64,000 nucleotides of DNA from Adineta vaga (taxonomy: Eukaryota > Rotifera): assembly GCA_021613535.1 (NCBI GenBank), contig CP075495.1, positions 12,524,001 through 12,588,000 of the forward strand, in the 5' to 3' direction. Both the position numbers and the translations under genes were made by a program. Below are positions 50,384 through 63,183 of the stretch, in pieces. How positions within the stretch are numbered: the stretch's first letter is position 1; each line of letters opens with the position of its first letter. The notes beneath the pieces are model-generated. The model did no database searches and was not told the origin of the DNA. It saw only the letters and a list, made by a program, of their open reading frames with translations.

Positions 50384-53300
50384 CAAGTTCATATTCACTA
50401 ATTAGTCGTTTTTTAAGTGAATGTGGATTATTTGATGATATAGATGTTGTTGGAGATGCTGCTGATGAGACTGGTGAAATAGCTATCGGTGGAGTATTAC
50501 TAGTAGGATTATTTTGTATTGGGGTAATAGATGAACTTCGAGTGTTCGATGGTTGGTCAACATTTATTGATAAAGATGATTCATATTGAGAATCGGATGA
50601 AGATGAGAGTGCCTAAATGAATTATAGATCAATTATTTCCATGTGTAGTATTCAAATTGTAATCTATCGCAAGATACTGTAGATCGTTTCCGAAAGGTTC
50701 GATATATGATAAAGCTTTTTCAATAAGTTAGTCAAATCTCCGTTTTATTACTCTCATATTCTATTCGAGATATAAGTTTTATGGTATCTGTGTTATAATA
50801 TGAATATAGAAATAAAATAGATTTTTTTCAAACTATTTGCATACTTGTTGTGCTCTTAGAGCAAATTTTCCTTTTGACAAATGATCGAGAGGTGATGATG
50901 TAGATTGTTTTGATGGTGAAGATTGCTGTTCATCTATACAAAAAAATATATTAAAATTTAATTGTATTGATAAACACGATCCTACTTTTATTCATATGAT
51001 AAGCATAACGTGGATGAACAAGTTGATTATTTGCTGCTGATGGATATTGTGATTGTTCCGTGGATGACCGTGTTGAAGGTGAAATCGGACTTCCTTGTGT
51101 TATTGAACCTGAACTAACCATAGTTGAACGTGATCCAAATGAATGTTGATATTGTTGTTGAACATAGGATTGCCAATATCGATCAGTAGTAGATGCTGTT
51201 GAGGATGGTGATGACGATGACTGATTACTTGAATGGTGAGTCATTTTAGAATGTGGTTGTAAAGCAAAAGGATCTCGAACATTCGTTGCTGATTCATGTG
51301 TTGAATGTAATGACGAATGATGTTGTTCATTACTTGATGTTGATTCATCTTTTGGTGACGTACTATATAAGAGGAAAAAACAAAAAGATATTTCTTTATA
51401 TTTCAAGTCTTTCTTCGATAATTTACCGCATTCGTTTTGATGGTTGTTGTTGATTTGCGGATGAACGTTGCGAATGTTGTGCAGTGGGCGATAATCGACG
51501 ACTTTGAAAGATTGTAGCTGATTCTAAAGAATTAATAACAGTAAATCGAAAATTATTGACTTCTTGTTTTCATTAAATTACCGTCAGTTTTTGATAACGT
51601 AGGACATTCTCGAATGAGCTCACCACGAATCAAATATTCTAAATGACTCTTATCATTGGGTGATGCTGCACGTTTATTAGCTGGTTCATTTGATGCTTCT
51701 ATTAGATTAAAAAGAGAAATTTTAAAGATACAAAAAGATTAAAGATTTGTACCATTAGCATTCAATGGTTGCGCTTTACCATCAGCATAAATTCCATTGG
51801 CACCCATTAGCATTCGCATAGTGATGGAACCTCGTGATCGTGTTGCTAAAAGAAAAGTATCAAATACAAAGTGATTGTTATCATTTTTCTAAATCATACA
51901 TTCACGTCCACCAGTACTATTGTTTCGTTCTAATCCACTATTATCATTACTCGAATGAACTTTTGATGCGCCAACCGTACTGTTTTGTACTTTTTGATTG
52001 ATTTCTATTGATCGATAATAAAATGAAAAATTAAATAGGATAAATTTCTTTTCTTTTCTTACCAACATATTCTGCTTTTTCTAACGGTTGATTAGAAAGA
52101 ATTTTTTTAATTGAACTATCACGACGTCTTTCTGGTTGTTCATTATCCATGGATGATTTATTCACTAGAAAATTAATCCATAGATGAAAAAAGATTTACG
52201 TTAGAAAAGTTGTCGTACTATCTTGATTTGAACGCGATTTCGAGCCACCTTCGATATACGTTTCACTCAGTTCACGCTAATTGATTAGATAAAAACGAAA
52301 GATAAGACTATGAATTAAAACAAAGAAATATTAATATACCATCGAATCTGAATCTTCATCACCATCAATTAAAATTGGTTGATTCGTAGTCTAGAAACAG
52401 AATATGAAAAGTATATATGATATTGTTAAATAATATCGTTTATTTTACATCGACAGGTTTTGTTCCTGGAAGAGAAATACGTGATAATTGATTATTGGAA
52501 CTATCTGATGCCGATAAATCAGTATTCAATGTTTTATTATCGTTATCTAAAGAAAATCAAAACGTGTAAATATGTCTAAGAATATAATTCGATCGTACTA
52601 GTTGATGCAACAAATTCATTAACATTTTGTTTCATAAATTCTTGTATTGATATCGGTTCTTTCGAATTTCGTATTGATTCGTTATGATGTGAAGATGAGG
52701 ATGGTGGACGTTGTTGAGAATAGTGAGGTTGCTGATGATGATGTGGTGATATTGTACCTACAGGAGAATGATGGAACTTATAAGCTGATCCATGATGTGG
52801 AGATATTTGAGACGATGGACCTAATGATGTTCGATTAGTTGTTGTAGCTGTATATGGATGATGAATATTTGCATGAGACTTATGAACATTAACCGGTTGT
52901 CTGATGTACGCTGATGATGAGTTATCGGAAGAATGACTCGGATAATGTGAAGATGAATTTAATTTTTCGTGAGATGATGATTTCTAAAATGATGAAAGAG
53001 TTTATTAGTTGAAGATGTTGTCTTTAAAAAGAAATAAAATGTCAAAATATACATGATGAGGATGTGTTTCGATACGTGAAAAATGAATGGCCGGATTTTC
53101 GACAGCTGAACGTGATGAATTAATACGATGATGATAATCGTCTGGAGATCTGGAATAAATAGAAAAATATATTTTTCTAGACGTATCCAGTTATCCAAAA
53201 CTAGAAATGCTAAGATCATCGTGACCTTGTCCTATACTGATAGAACTTTAAATATTCCTATGTTAATATGATACGTCTATGTAGCATATTCTATATATTA

Positions 53301-56300
53301 AAGAGACAACTACAGACCGAAGAGAAAAGAAGCAACACAGAACAAGAAGTTCTGTGATAATCTCTTTTTCTTTTTCTTTTTCTTTCTCTAATGCCCATGA
53401 CAACTCTAAAATACTAATCATGTTTTTCTCTTGTCATAAAGAAAATCTATCACGTTTTTTTCTTTCAAAAAGATAAAAAGATGTTAATCTTTTCTTTTCT
53501 CTTACCTTGGATCGTGATCTGCAGTCGGAGGCATACGTGTTGAATGTCGAGATAATTCATTGGTTCCAGAAGTAGGTTTTAAATGAGAATGTATTTGTTG
53601 AGTATTATTTACATTTTGTGTGCGCCATATTGGTGTCGAATAATCACTGGTAGGATATCGTACGTGTTCTTAAAATAAAACAAAGCATACATTTATATAA
53701 AGAAAAAATTTGTTTTTTTTCGATTATTATTCCATTTACCAGGATTTTCATGTGGATGTCGTTTAGATGGTTGCGATAGATATGCTGAAGATTCAGGTGG
53801 TGAATGTGTTGATCCATAAGGAAGATGACGACTTGAACGGATATTTTTTAATTGTTCATTATTTGTAGCTGCAGTAAAATCGTGCATAAGACGAGGATCA
53901 ACGTAAAAGGAAGCACCGGGTAATGAATTGTAATAATGTGGATAAGGCAAAAGACCACTGGCTAATAGTTCTTGTGGATGCATACCAGATGAAGCAAGAA
54001 TTTGTGATGCGGCCAGAATTGCTGCTTGTTGCTGTTGAGAATGATGTGAATGTGATGACGACGATGTTGATGATGATGTTGATTGTAAGGAAGGATTTGA
54101 TGATGAAGGATGTATTGCTGTTGGTGGAGGAAGTAAATGTTGAGTATTTGATGCTGATAGAGATGGCGGTTGAGATGGAGATCGTTGTTCAGATGGATGA
54201 CGAATTTGCCTGAAATAAAACAGGTGTTGCATCTTATATGATCAAATGGTCTGAATAAAGAATTTGTCAGACGTTTCTCAGTTGATCAATCAATTGGAAT
54301 GAATGTCAGAGTCATTCTGACCTATTCTTTGGAATTTTCTAGGACACATTAAAACACAAGAGGAGAAGTAATGAAACAACAAGACATTTGAATAACTCAG
54401 ACAGAAATGCAAATGACAGTATTTTATGAATAGGTTTAAATTTAGAAATCTTTTGTTTGATTTTATACGATAATAACATACATGAAGTTATATAAGTACA
54501 GTGTGTAAGAAAATTTACACTTTTTTTTTGCTTTTCTCACTTTTTAGAACAAGAAAAAAAATCAAACAATGAATAATAGCATCGAGTCAAAGAAGCATTC
54601 ACTACTATCAGCATAGAAAATTTATAACGAAAAAAAAAACCTTTTCCTCACCAAAATCTTTCCCCTTCTTATTCATACATATAGACACTACCAGTTCGTT
54701 CAATCGAACGGATTACTGCGGACAGCAGTCATTTAGTTTTAAAATAGATTTGGTAATTGAAAAGAAAATGTCTTGTTTTCATTATTTCTTTTGATTGAAA
54801 CTGAAAATCATGCCATATATAAAATGACACTCTTGTGAAGTGCTTATTTCACTTGTGGTAATAGAAGCGTATAGCCTATGCATGCACTCAGCATCTTTTG
54901 GCAGGAGAAAATAAAAATTTGTTAGAAAAATCGTTTGTCATAGAAATGATACATTCATTTTAATGGTTCCAGATATAGAACAATTTTTGTACAGATGTAG
55001 TCATTATAATACAAACGAATTAAGAGGTCATATTTATGTAAATTCATTTTTGTTGAAAAGCTGACTGAAAATAACTATTCTATACTTAAAATTTTGATCT
55101 TTTTAAGTCAATATTGTCTTTACAAGAATAGTGTACAGAAATCGATCTTATATTATCTTACCGTTCATGATTGGGCGAATGTGTGGTAGTCAAATATCTT
55201 GATGTAACAAAATCTGCTCGTAATGTTTCATATGTATCTGTATTTGATGTATCGATTCCCACGGATTTATTTGTATTTGTTGGTGTTGGTTGACTATTCA
55301 TTGAAGATGATTTAAGCTGCTGTTGCTGTAAATATTGTGATGAACTTGACGATGATGATGCTGATGCTGAGAAATTACTAGGCGTTCCTTGTTGATGACC
55401 ATAATGACGCATATAAGCAGCTTGTTGTGAAGTATATAGATGTTGTTGATCGATTATTTTTGAAGAGTTCATATGTGTTGAAGGATGAGTTTGATCATTT
55501 CGTGGACTAGGATAATGATGTGGATGCATATTTGAATGATTAGGTGATGTATCAATTGAGATTGGTTTATTTGATGGTGATATAGGTGTTCCACGCATAA
55601 TTGAACCTTTACTTGAAAATGTTTGTTGATTATGAGAATGAACGGGTGGTGAATGTGATTTAGTAAGTGTTACAAGCGGTGGTGGCTGTGTAGGATTTGT
55701 CGTTGTTGTTGGTACTTGCTGTTTATTTTGTAAAATATTTGGATTCGTATTAATAGACAAGTTTTTCTCTGTTTCATTTAATGTTTTTGATATTTCTCGT
55801 TCAATAAGAGAATTGATTGTAGTTATATCAGTTGATGGTAAATTTCTTGATATTTTTTCTTTTTTCTCTTGATTTATAGATATTTGATCACCACGTTCGA
55901 CTATGATCATTTCGTGGGGTGAATCATTACTATCTTCATTGATTATTGTCTTCTGTGGATCGTCTTCATTATCTAAATATTATTTAAATAGAGAAAAAAA
56001 AAGAAATAAAAATAAAATCTTTTCAAACGAATATTACCGTCATCATTTTGTTCTTTTTCTCGTTTGGATTGTATTAATCGACGTGATTGATCTTCTGAAC
56101 CTGAGATGCTCACATTATCTTCATCAATATTCTATTGAAAAACGAAAATTTCTTTATTGTAACTATTGGTCTTGTAAACAAAGTATCTACCTGTTCATCA
56201 TCGATTAAACCATTTTTCTTACGATGTTTTTGATAAAATGCTCGACAACTTTGTTCACTACGATTAACATAGGCGGCTATCTGAGGCCAATTATCACTAT

Positions 56301-59300
56301 ATTTATGTAACGCTTTCGTAAATGCATCGATTTCATTTTCTGTCCATTCTAGAAAAGGAAAAGCATATTGGTTGAAAAAAAGCAAATATTTATTTTTAAT
56401 AATTTACTTTCGTCATGTTTTGAATTTTGTTCATCTGTTATGGTTGATGGATTCTTCGATGATTCATCATCTTCATCATCTTCTTCTCCATTATTTGGTA
56501 GATTTGTTGTTTGTCTTTGACGTACTTGTATGATTAATTTTTCATAGCAACGTGTACAACATCGTTGAACATTTTGAGGAATTTCTGTTATGAGAAAAAA
56601 AATACATGAATCTTCTTTTAGATAGATCCTTCAATCTACTTACGCAATGAGCGACGTATAGCTTCTCGATTGTCTTTAGTTAATTCGTTCCATTTGTTTG
56701 GAAATGCACGTAAACGATTTTTACGATTCTTTTTTTTACCTAATTTTTCAGTCGTACATGATAATAATTGGCATCGACTACAAACAACATGTAGTTAATA
56801 AATACATAAGACAATACGATGAAGAAAAACAAACAAACTTTTTATTAGATCGTTTATCGTCAGTTCCATCACCGGCATCTAAAAGACAAGTAGTGTAATG
56901 ACTTTATCATTTTATGAAGAATTCTTCGGACTTACTTGTTTCACGTCGATCTTCATTACTAAATAAAAGAAAATATTATAATTATAGTGGTTTTGTTTTC
57001 TTATATATTATTAGAAATGAAAGACGAATATGTAGATAATTAAACATCTTTTGGAACTTACAAACTAGTCATACATGCATCAGTAGACCATTGTTTTATT
57101 CGGTGTCTTTTTTTTACAGAAAAATACGAGAATGTTGAATGTCTTTCACACGCCTCAAAAACAATCTCGATGTAATGTCGTTATTTAAATGTTTAGATTT
57201 TTTCGATGAATCGCTTCTTCACAAGAGAATGAACTACCCTATTTTATACATTGTTACAATCTAGTAACTTTTTTTTCTTTACATAACAGCCTATCAAAAG
57301 TGTCAGCTACACAATTTTTATTCGAAATGTATTTAACATATGGTGCTTGCATATTCATTATATCTCGTACGCATGATCTCAATGTCGGAAGTTTGTTCTA
57401 CTTTTGAATATTTTAGAAAAAGGTTCTGATTATAACGAATATCTACTTACTTTTCCAAACGATCTAATGATCGTTCCATATCCTATAAAAATCGAGAAAA
57501 AGAAATTTTTCAACAAGTAATACATTCAACAAACTTGTTCTCCTCCAGTAATTGCTGATTGTCCAAGAATTTGTTGTGATGACGATGAGACAACTGTATT
57601 TGAAGATGTTACTTTTGTCACTAATGTTGTTTCAATAGTTGTCGATGAAGTAACTGTTGTTGTCGTTGTTGTAGCATTATGCTTTGCACGTCGTCTTGTT
57701 GCTTGTGTTTGTTTACGTAATAAATTCTTATAATTTTCCGTTTTCTTTGTCATATAATAAAACTGTACACATTGTTCGGTGGTTTTATTTTCCAAAAATG
57801 ATGATATATATCCAAAATTCTTCGGTGATTGAGTAAATTTTTCAATGAAAATCTGTTTTTCTTCTGGTGACCAACATGGCATTTTTGTACGTTCTTTATA
57901 AAATTCCGCTGCATCACGTCGAATTAAACCATTTTGATTTAAATACTGATGTTTACGTTGCCATTTATCATAGATAATAGGTGGAATAATTGATGATTTA
58001 CGTAATTTTTCTTCTTCAAGTTCAAGTTCTTGTTCTGTTGGATTCGTATTTAATGATAGCTGCTGTTCTGATGTTAACGAATCAGTTGTATTTGTTTGTT
58101 TCTTCTCTTTATCTTCACGTGTTTTACGTAATTCTGGAAAAGTTTTTTCGAATATTTCACGATATGTTGTGAGATCTTTATTTGAAATAATCTTTTCTTC
58201 TTTATCAATTGATTTTTGCCATTCTTGATAATTTTTATCATATTTATCACTTTCAATTTTGATTTGTTCTTGTGTACTATCATATCTTTTTTTAAATATA
58301 TTTTTCAAACGAGTTTTCATTAGATGTAAATATCTAAAGAAAAGAAATTTTGAATTCAACTAGATTAATATTTTAAGAAGACAAACTGTATTCGAATTCG
58401 TCGTAATGATTCGAGATCATTTGGTTCTTGATAGAGTGGCATAGTTAAATCCATATTATTATTGAGATGATTCAATATCTTTTGACTATCTTCCGCTTTT
58501 TTCTAAAATTAAAGATCAAATTATTTCATTTGAATATTATAGAGAGAAATTTCTATGATAGAAGTCTTCTTGTTGGTACATTTTATTTGAGAGATATTCA
58601 AATAGGAAAATTCTCTGGTTACAGTTTTTATAATAAGATTGGAATGCTAACAAAACTATTCCAAGAATTTAATATATATATCTGAATACTAAAAATAGTT
58701 AAGTGCAAAATAAATATTTCTATTTTCACAGTTAGATATTACATTCGATAAAAGTACATTTTATAGTAATAAAAATGTAGTTCGAATCTACTCAATAATC
58801 TCGTTTAATTTGTTTTTCTTCGTTAACTAGTAATGAATTGACACTTACTCTATTATCATGAAGAATTTTTTCAATTAATGTTTGTGAACCATTCGTTTTA
58901 AGTAAATCATCTTGATCATCATTATCTTCATCAGCAGCTGATCGATCTGCTTGACTTTTTATTTCACTCTAACAAAAAACAGAACAATCATATCAATATT
59001 TGTTGATCAAATAAGATTTCTTACTTGACTACGTTTAGCTCGATGAAGTTTTTTCATAGTTATATCAATTTCTGACTCTAGTTTAGATATTGCATTACGT
59101 ATAATTGTTGAATCTCTCATATGTGAATCATTTTTTGGATCATCTGGTGTTGGTGATATAGCCTCAGTTTGTGGTTGATAAACTTGTTGTTCCTAAAAAT
59201 TAAAAATCATATCACTGATGAATATTATTCATATTTATCACAACAAACCTTTTTCACTTCAATAGATAATGGTAATAATTGTGAATTAACTGATGGATTA

Positions 59301-59700
59301 GTACCACCAGTTCCAGCACCTGTTGGATAGCGTGATCGTTTTGAATGTTCATCCACATGTGGTCCCATTGAAACAGGTCCTAATGTTGGATAATATGAAG
59401 CTATTTGTGCTCTAAAAAGAAAAACAAGATTCTATTAGAATATGAGTAAAACAAAAAAGAAACCAACCTTTCTGGACTACCGAAATGACTATGATAACCA
59501 GCAAGTAATGATGGACGTCGATTTAATGCCATAGGTGATTCAACAGTCGAACCAGTGTTATATCGAACATCACGCTAAAAAACGAATCGAGTTCATTATA
59601 TTTTGTTATGAGACAAAACGAAACGTTGTCAACATACCTGTTGATATCCACCTGGATAAGAAAATTGAGCCGACGACATGAATGGCGATTGTCGGGCCAT
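50139..59700 (-). CDS. nuclear receptor corepressor (NCOR/SMRT/SMRTER-like)
   Basis: Large nuclear scaffold that recruits HDAC3-type complexes to unliganded nuclear receptors. Start at 59700 (MARQSPFMSSAQFSYPGGYQ), stop at 50139 (ETESST). An N-terminal coiled segment (KLESEIDITMKKLHRAKRSQ, with PLYQEPNDLESLRRIRI at about 58385-58440) resembles the NCOR region that binds TBL1/GPS2. SANT1 is CWSPEEKQIFIEKFTQSPKN then FGYISSFLENKTTEQCVQFY and MTKKTENYKNLLRK (57725-57890). SANT2 is EWTENEIDAFTKALHKYSDN then WPQIAAYVNRSEQSCRAFYQ (56210-56350). Motifs GSIMRGTPISPS (55580-55610) and GSITQGSPISPS (51085-51120) repeat the vertebrate GSITQGTP blocks. LEYLIRGEL (51616-51642) fits the CoRNR box, compare LEAIIRKALM. 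Mostly disordered His/Ser/Gln-rich in between; largest intron about 54211-55161. Ends in polyQ and acidic sequence. Confidence 0.88.
50340..50381 (-). repeat. polyglutamine tract (14 Gln) in the corepressor
   Basis: CAA/CAG codons, eight CAA, five CAG and one CAA, in the last exon of the corepressor gene. The run of identical codons makes it prone to length change. Confidence 0.9.
51616..51642 (-). other. CoRNR-box-like nuclear receptor interaction motif
   Basis: The encoded LEYLIRGEL fits L-x-x-I/H-I-x-x-x-I/L with leucine at the fourth position, and parallels LEAIIRKAL of vertebrate NCOR/SMRT, in the expected C-terminal third of the protein. Confidence 0.6.
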
Positions 59701-61185
59701 GAATTATTTCTTTCTTAGAATAGTATTAATTGTTCATTATCATACAATACAAAGAAAATCGTTTCCTTGATTCAATTAATAGAATATAACGTAAAGAACA
59801 GTGCTTAGACAAAAATAAAGAAGAAAACCTAAATCGTTGATGAATATTACATTATCTAAATGAGGAAATAAACAATAATAATAGTTGTAATAAATTAGTC
59901 TTTCTAGTACGATATACAATATTTATTTGATAAAAATAAAAACATGAATATTGCATCATGTTGACAGTAATAGACTAGCTTGTCATACTTATTTTTATAA
60001 AGAAAGAAAAAGAACCAAAAATAGTAGTAGTCTAGCATCGTTTGTCACGCATATAATATCTGTACCTATACATGTCTCTAGGTAATACAACGAGTAGCGA
60101 CACAATCAACCATGATGCCTCTAGAAAAGAATAAAAAATAACCAACCAGCGAGATTGATTAGTTAGTTAGCTAGGTCACATTGGTTACTTTTTATTAGTT
60201 CATCATTTCGCACGAATTGTATTCGATAGATAGATGTCACTATTCAACGTTATACTGATTCTTAGAGGATGCTGGAAATGTTCAAATGAAAATCAAATAC
60301 TATGGGGTAAAAATAAAGAGTTTGCAAACGATTTTATTCAACTTTTCTATTCTGAAAAAGATCAATGAGTGAAGACTACGATTTGAATATCAATAAAAAA
60401 TGATTGCAAAAAAAATCCATCATGTAAAAGATGAGTAAAATGGATTAAAGGATTACTTACTATTCCGCACTATTATTGTTATAAAAATAAATATACATTT
60501 TCTAATCATATCTTTTTATATGTCTGTTATCAGTCAATATAGTCAGTCTAAAAGCAATGTAACTCGCGTCTTTTGTTGAGTACTTCTTACATCTTCTCAT
60601 TCCTGTTCTGTTTATCGTTATTTAAGTAAAGTACTTCTCAAAGAGCTGACGGAACATAGAGTCTGAATCACTAGTGATACATTATCTAAACAGTAGAGAT
60701 ATATGTAATATTATCTAAAAATTAATATTTTATGATATTTTACTAAAAAATCTATTGTTTAGTGTTTGTAATTTCATCTTTTTTATTGTTAGTTCACGAT
60801 AGAATGATATCGAATGAACAACTATTTTTAGCGTATGTCCCTACTGAAGGATTATTATAATATACTTCTTGGAATTTCTGGAAGTTAACCGATTAAAGTT
60901 ATGATTTTTCTGGGAATTTCCTTATTAATAACATCAAGCTAATTATTATTTACTGGAAGTCAACATTTGATACGGCACAAATATCCATTCTCATAATCAT
61001 TGTTCTACTATTCTTATCGTACAAATAAAGTACTTTGTAAATAAAATATTCATAATCATATTTAAAGTCTTATCAACAACTCTGATTTCAATAATTAACT
61101 ATTCATAGAGAATTATCTTTTCATCTTTGATATTCGCAACTATTATGAAATTTTATTATTTATGCAATAAAATAAAACTAAAACT
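59701..61185. other. 1.5-kb gene-free region
   Basis: Upstream of the corepressor (its promoter and leader should lie in the first few hundred bases) and downstream of the pseudo-ART gene. No gene or repeat recognised; a weak heat-shock-like stretch at about 60866-60920 is off register. Confidence 0.5.
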
Positions 61186-63183
61186 TTATATATAATCAAA
61201 TAATGTTTGTCGTAAAAATAATTCTTTTCCTTTTCTCAATTGTTCTATATCGTCTCTAGTTGCTAGAATTTCTGGATGATCTTCAGATTGATATGTATCT
61301 AGTAAAATATTAAGTGCATATTCGGATTCATTCAATGCATGTTTAATTGTTTGTTTATCACTTGATGAACAATGTGCAAGACCATTTCGTGTCTTCGCTA
61401 GATCAGGATGATTATAGATTAATGATTGTTTTTGAATATTGAAAGCTATTTGAAAATTTTTCTTCGCTTCAATAATATTATGTTGACTAAAGTATGTATA
61501 ACCAATGCCAAGAAATGATCTAGCTAGATCAGGATGAATCGATGGTAAGAGTGTCCGTAAAACTTCATTTCCTACTGTAAAATATTCAAATGCTTGATCA
61601 ATTTGTTGTGTATGAATTAAATTAATAAAACCAAAGACTATATTCACTCGAGCTCGAAGAAGTTTATCGGTTGCTTGAGATAAAATTTTCAATAAAATCA
61701 AACGTATTTTCGAATAATCATTCGACATCGTCAATAGGTAAAAATAAACTCGTAATAAATTTGTCTCATCACAATCTTCAGGTAAATGTTCAAGATAATA
61801 TTTCGCTTGTTCATAATGATTTTGACGTAAAGCTAATTCAGCTAATTCTTGATAATGATTACTTGATTGTAACCATGTTTCTGCTTGAATATAAGCACCT
61901 TTATATATCAATATTCGACCAAATGCATGATAAATATTATTTAATTCGATTAATTCCTTTAAATAATAATCATATAAAGTTTGAATCGATGAGTTGGAGT
62001 CTAATGTGGGACATAGATTTAAACAAATTAACCAATATGGATCGGGTTCATCGATATATTCAATTCTAAACAATTGATATCGACCGCCAAACCAGAGAAC
62101 TGTTTCTTCATCTCTTATTCGTCCATATGGAATTGTTTCACGTATAGTTGAATCAATATTGATTTCAAATACAACTTTATGTTTATTCTCGTCAATAGTA
62201 TGAATAGAATTTAATGTTGTCTGTCGATTTGTATATGTGAATAATGATTCCGTTATGATAATAGTTTGACCAATACGATGTTTCATAGCATCGAATTCAT
62301 CTGCAGTTAAGTATTGACCATGATAAGTAGTAAATTTCGTTTGATCTTTATTAATTTTTTCTTGTTCTACTATTAATTGTTTATGAAAGTGTCGTATGAA
62401 CCAACGAAGTTTCCATAATTTCATTAAATCATTAGAATTGATATCTAGAAATACTAAATCTGATCGATACCATTCTTGAATTGTTTGATCGGGATTAAAA
62501 TAGAGTTGTGGCATTTCTGCATGATCTGATTCGTTATTATTCTGATGTGTTTCACAATAATCAGTAAAATCTTCAATACCATCATCTGAACTTTGAAATA
62601 GAAGATTTACTGCAAGATAATCAAATATATTATAATCATCAGTAAAGCGTTCTCGTCGATATGGTTTTAGTTTTGGAGATTCTGGTAACGATGGTTGATC
62701 ATCTTGTTGCTGCTGCTGCTGCTGCTCTTCTAGTTCTTGTTGCTGTTGTTCAAAAGTATCTTGCATATCGAACTGCATACATTGAACAATTTTATTGATT
62801 TCTGAAAAGACACATCGAACTTTATCACATGTTTGTGCCCATCGGCCATGTTTTACTGTATCGAAACAAAAAATATAGATATATTTGATTTGTATCAATG
62901 GCTGTAAACGATCACGTACAAGCATTTGACCATATTTTCCAGAAGTAAGAATCGATAAACAAGGTGTTTTAATATCCATCGATTCGATTAAATCAAGACA
63001 AGCGTCTGGATTCGTAAATATAAAAACATTGTCAAACAATGAAAGAAATACTTCTTTAACTTCATCTTCTTCTTCAGCAGTATCATCCAGCCAAATAAGA
63101 ATTTGTCCATGATTCTTAGTAGTTTGTGATGCATCAGTAATATCTCCGCGTGATCCAACAGATACTGCCATGTAATCTTTCAA
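61186..63183 (-). CDS. degenerate ADP-ribosyltransferase-like/TPR protein (bdelloid multigene type)
   Basis: Intronless, 665 residues. Residues 27-130 form the N-terminal domain I recall from bdelloid ART/TPR proteins (ILIWLDDTAEEEDEVKEVFL; YIYIFCFDTVKHGRWAQTCD; KVRCVFSEI). Residues 140-165 are Gln-rich (polyQ7). Residues about 250-395 have the layout of an R-S-E ADP-ribosyltransferase: TTYHGQYLTADEFDAM (usual YRGQ), ITESLFTYTNRQTTL (usual FFSTST), KVVFEINID then IPYGRIRDEETVLWFGGRYQ and LFRI (usual ExE-I/V-L-F). All three catalytic positions differ: Arg to His288, Ser to Thr316, second Glu to Thr361. Transferase activity is therefore unlikely. Residues about 420-650 are TPR-like helices (ARSFLGIGYTYFSQHNIIEA, then KKNFQIAFNIQKQSL). 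The function is unknown; a protein-protein scaffold or sensor is inferred. No frame damage. Confidence 0.8.
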   Translation of the reverse strand: MKDYMAVSVGSRGDITDASQTTKNHGQILIWLDDTAEEEDEVKEVFLSLFDNVFIFTNPDACLDLIESMDIKTPCLSILTSGKYGQMLVRDRLQPLIQIKYIYIFCFDTVKHGRWAQTCDKVRCVFSEINKIVQCMQFDMQDTFEQQQQELEEQQQQQQQDDQPSLPESPKLKPYRRERFTDDYNIFDYLAVNLLFQSSDDGIEDFTDYCETHQNNNESDHAEMPQLYFNPDQTIQEWYRSDLVFLDINSNDLMKLWKLRWFIRHFHKQLIVEQEKINKDQTKFTTYHGQYLTADEFDAMKHRIGQTIIITESLFTYTNRQTTLNSIHTIDENKHKVVFEINIDSTIRETIPYGRIRDEETVLWFGGRYQLFRIEYIDEPDPYWLICLNLCPTLDSNSSIQTLYDYYLKELIELNNIYHAFGRILIYKGAYIQAETWLQSSNHYQELAELALRQNHYEQAKYYLEHLPEDCDETNLLRVYFYLLTMSNDYSKIRLILLKILSQATDKLLRARVNIVFGFINLIHTQQIDQAFEYFTVGNEVLRTLLPSIHPDLARSFLGIGYTYFSQHNIIEAKKNFQIAFNIQKQSLIYNHPDLAKTRNGLAHCSSSDKQTIKHALNESEYALNILLDTYQSEDHPEILATRDDIEQLRKGKELFLRQTLFDYI

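Noticed and set aside
60866-60920. Second heat-shock-like stretch (TTCTTGGAATTTCTGGAAG and TTTCTGGGAATTTCC)
   Set aside because: The GAA/TTC units are off the 5-base register, with spacings of 1 and 3, so it does not meet the HSE pattern.
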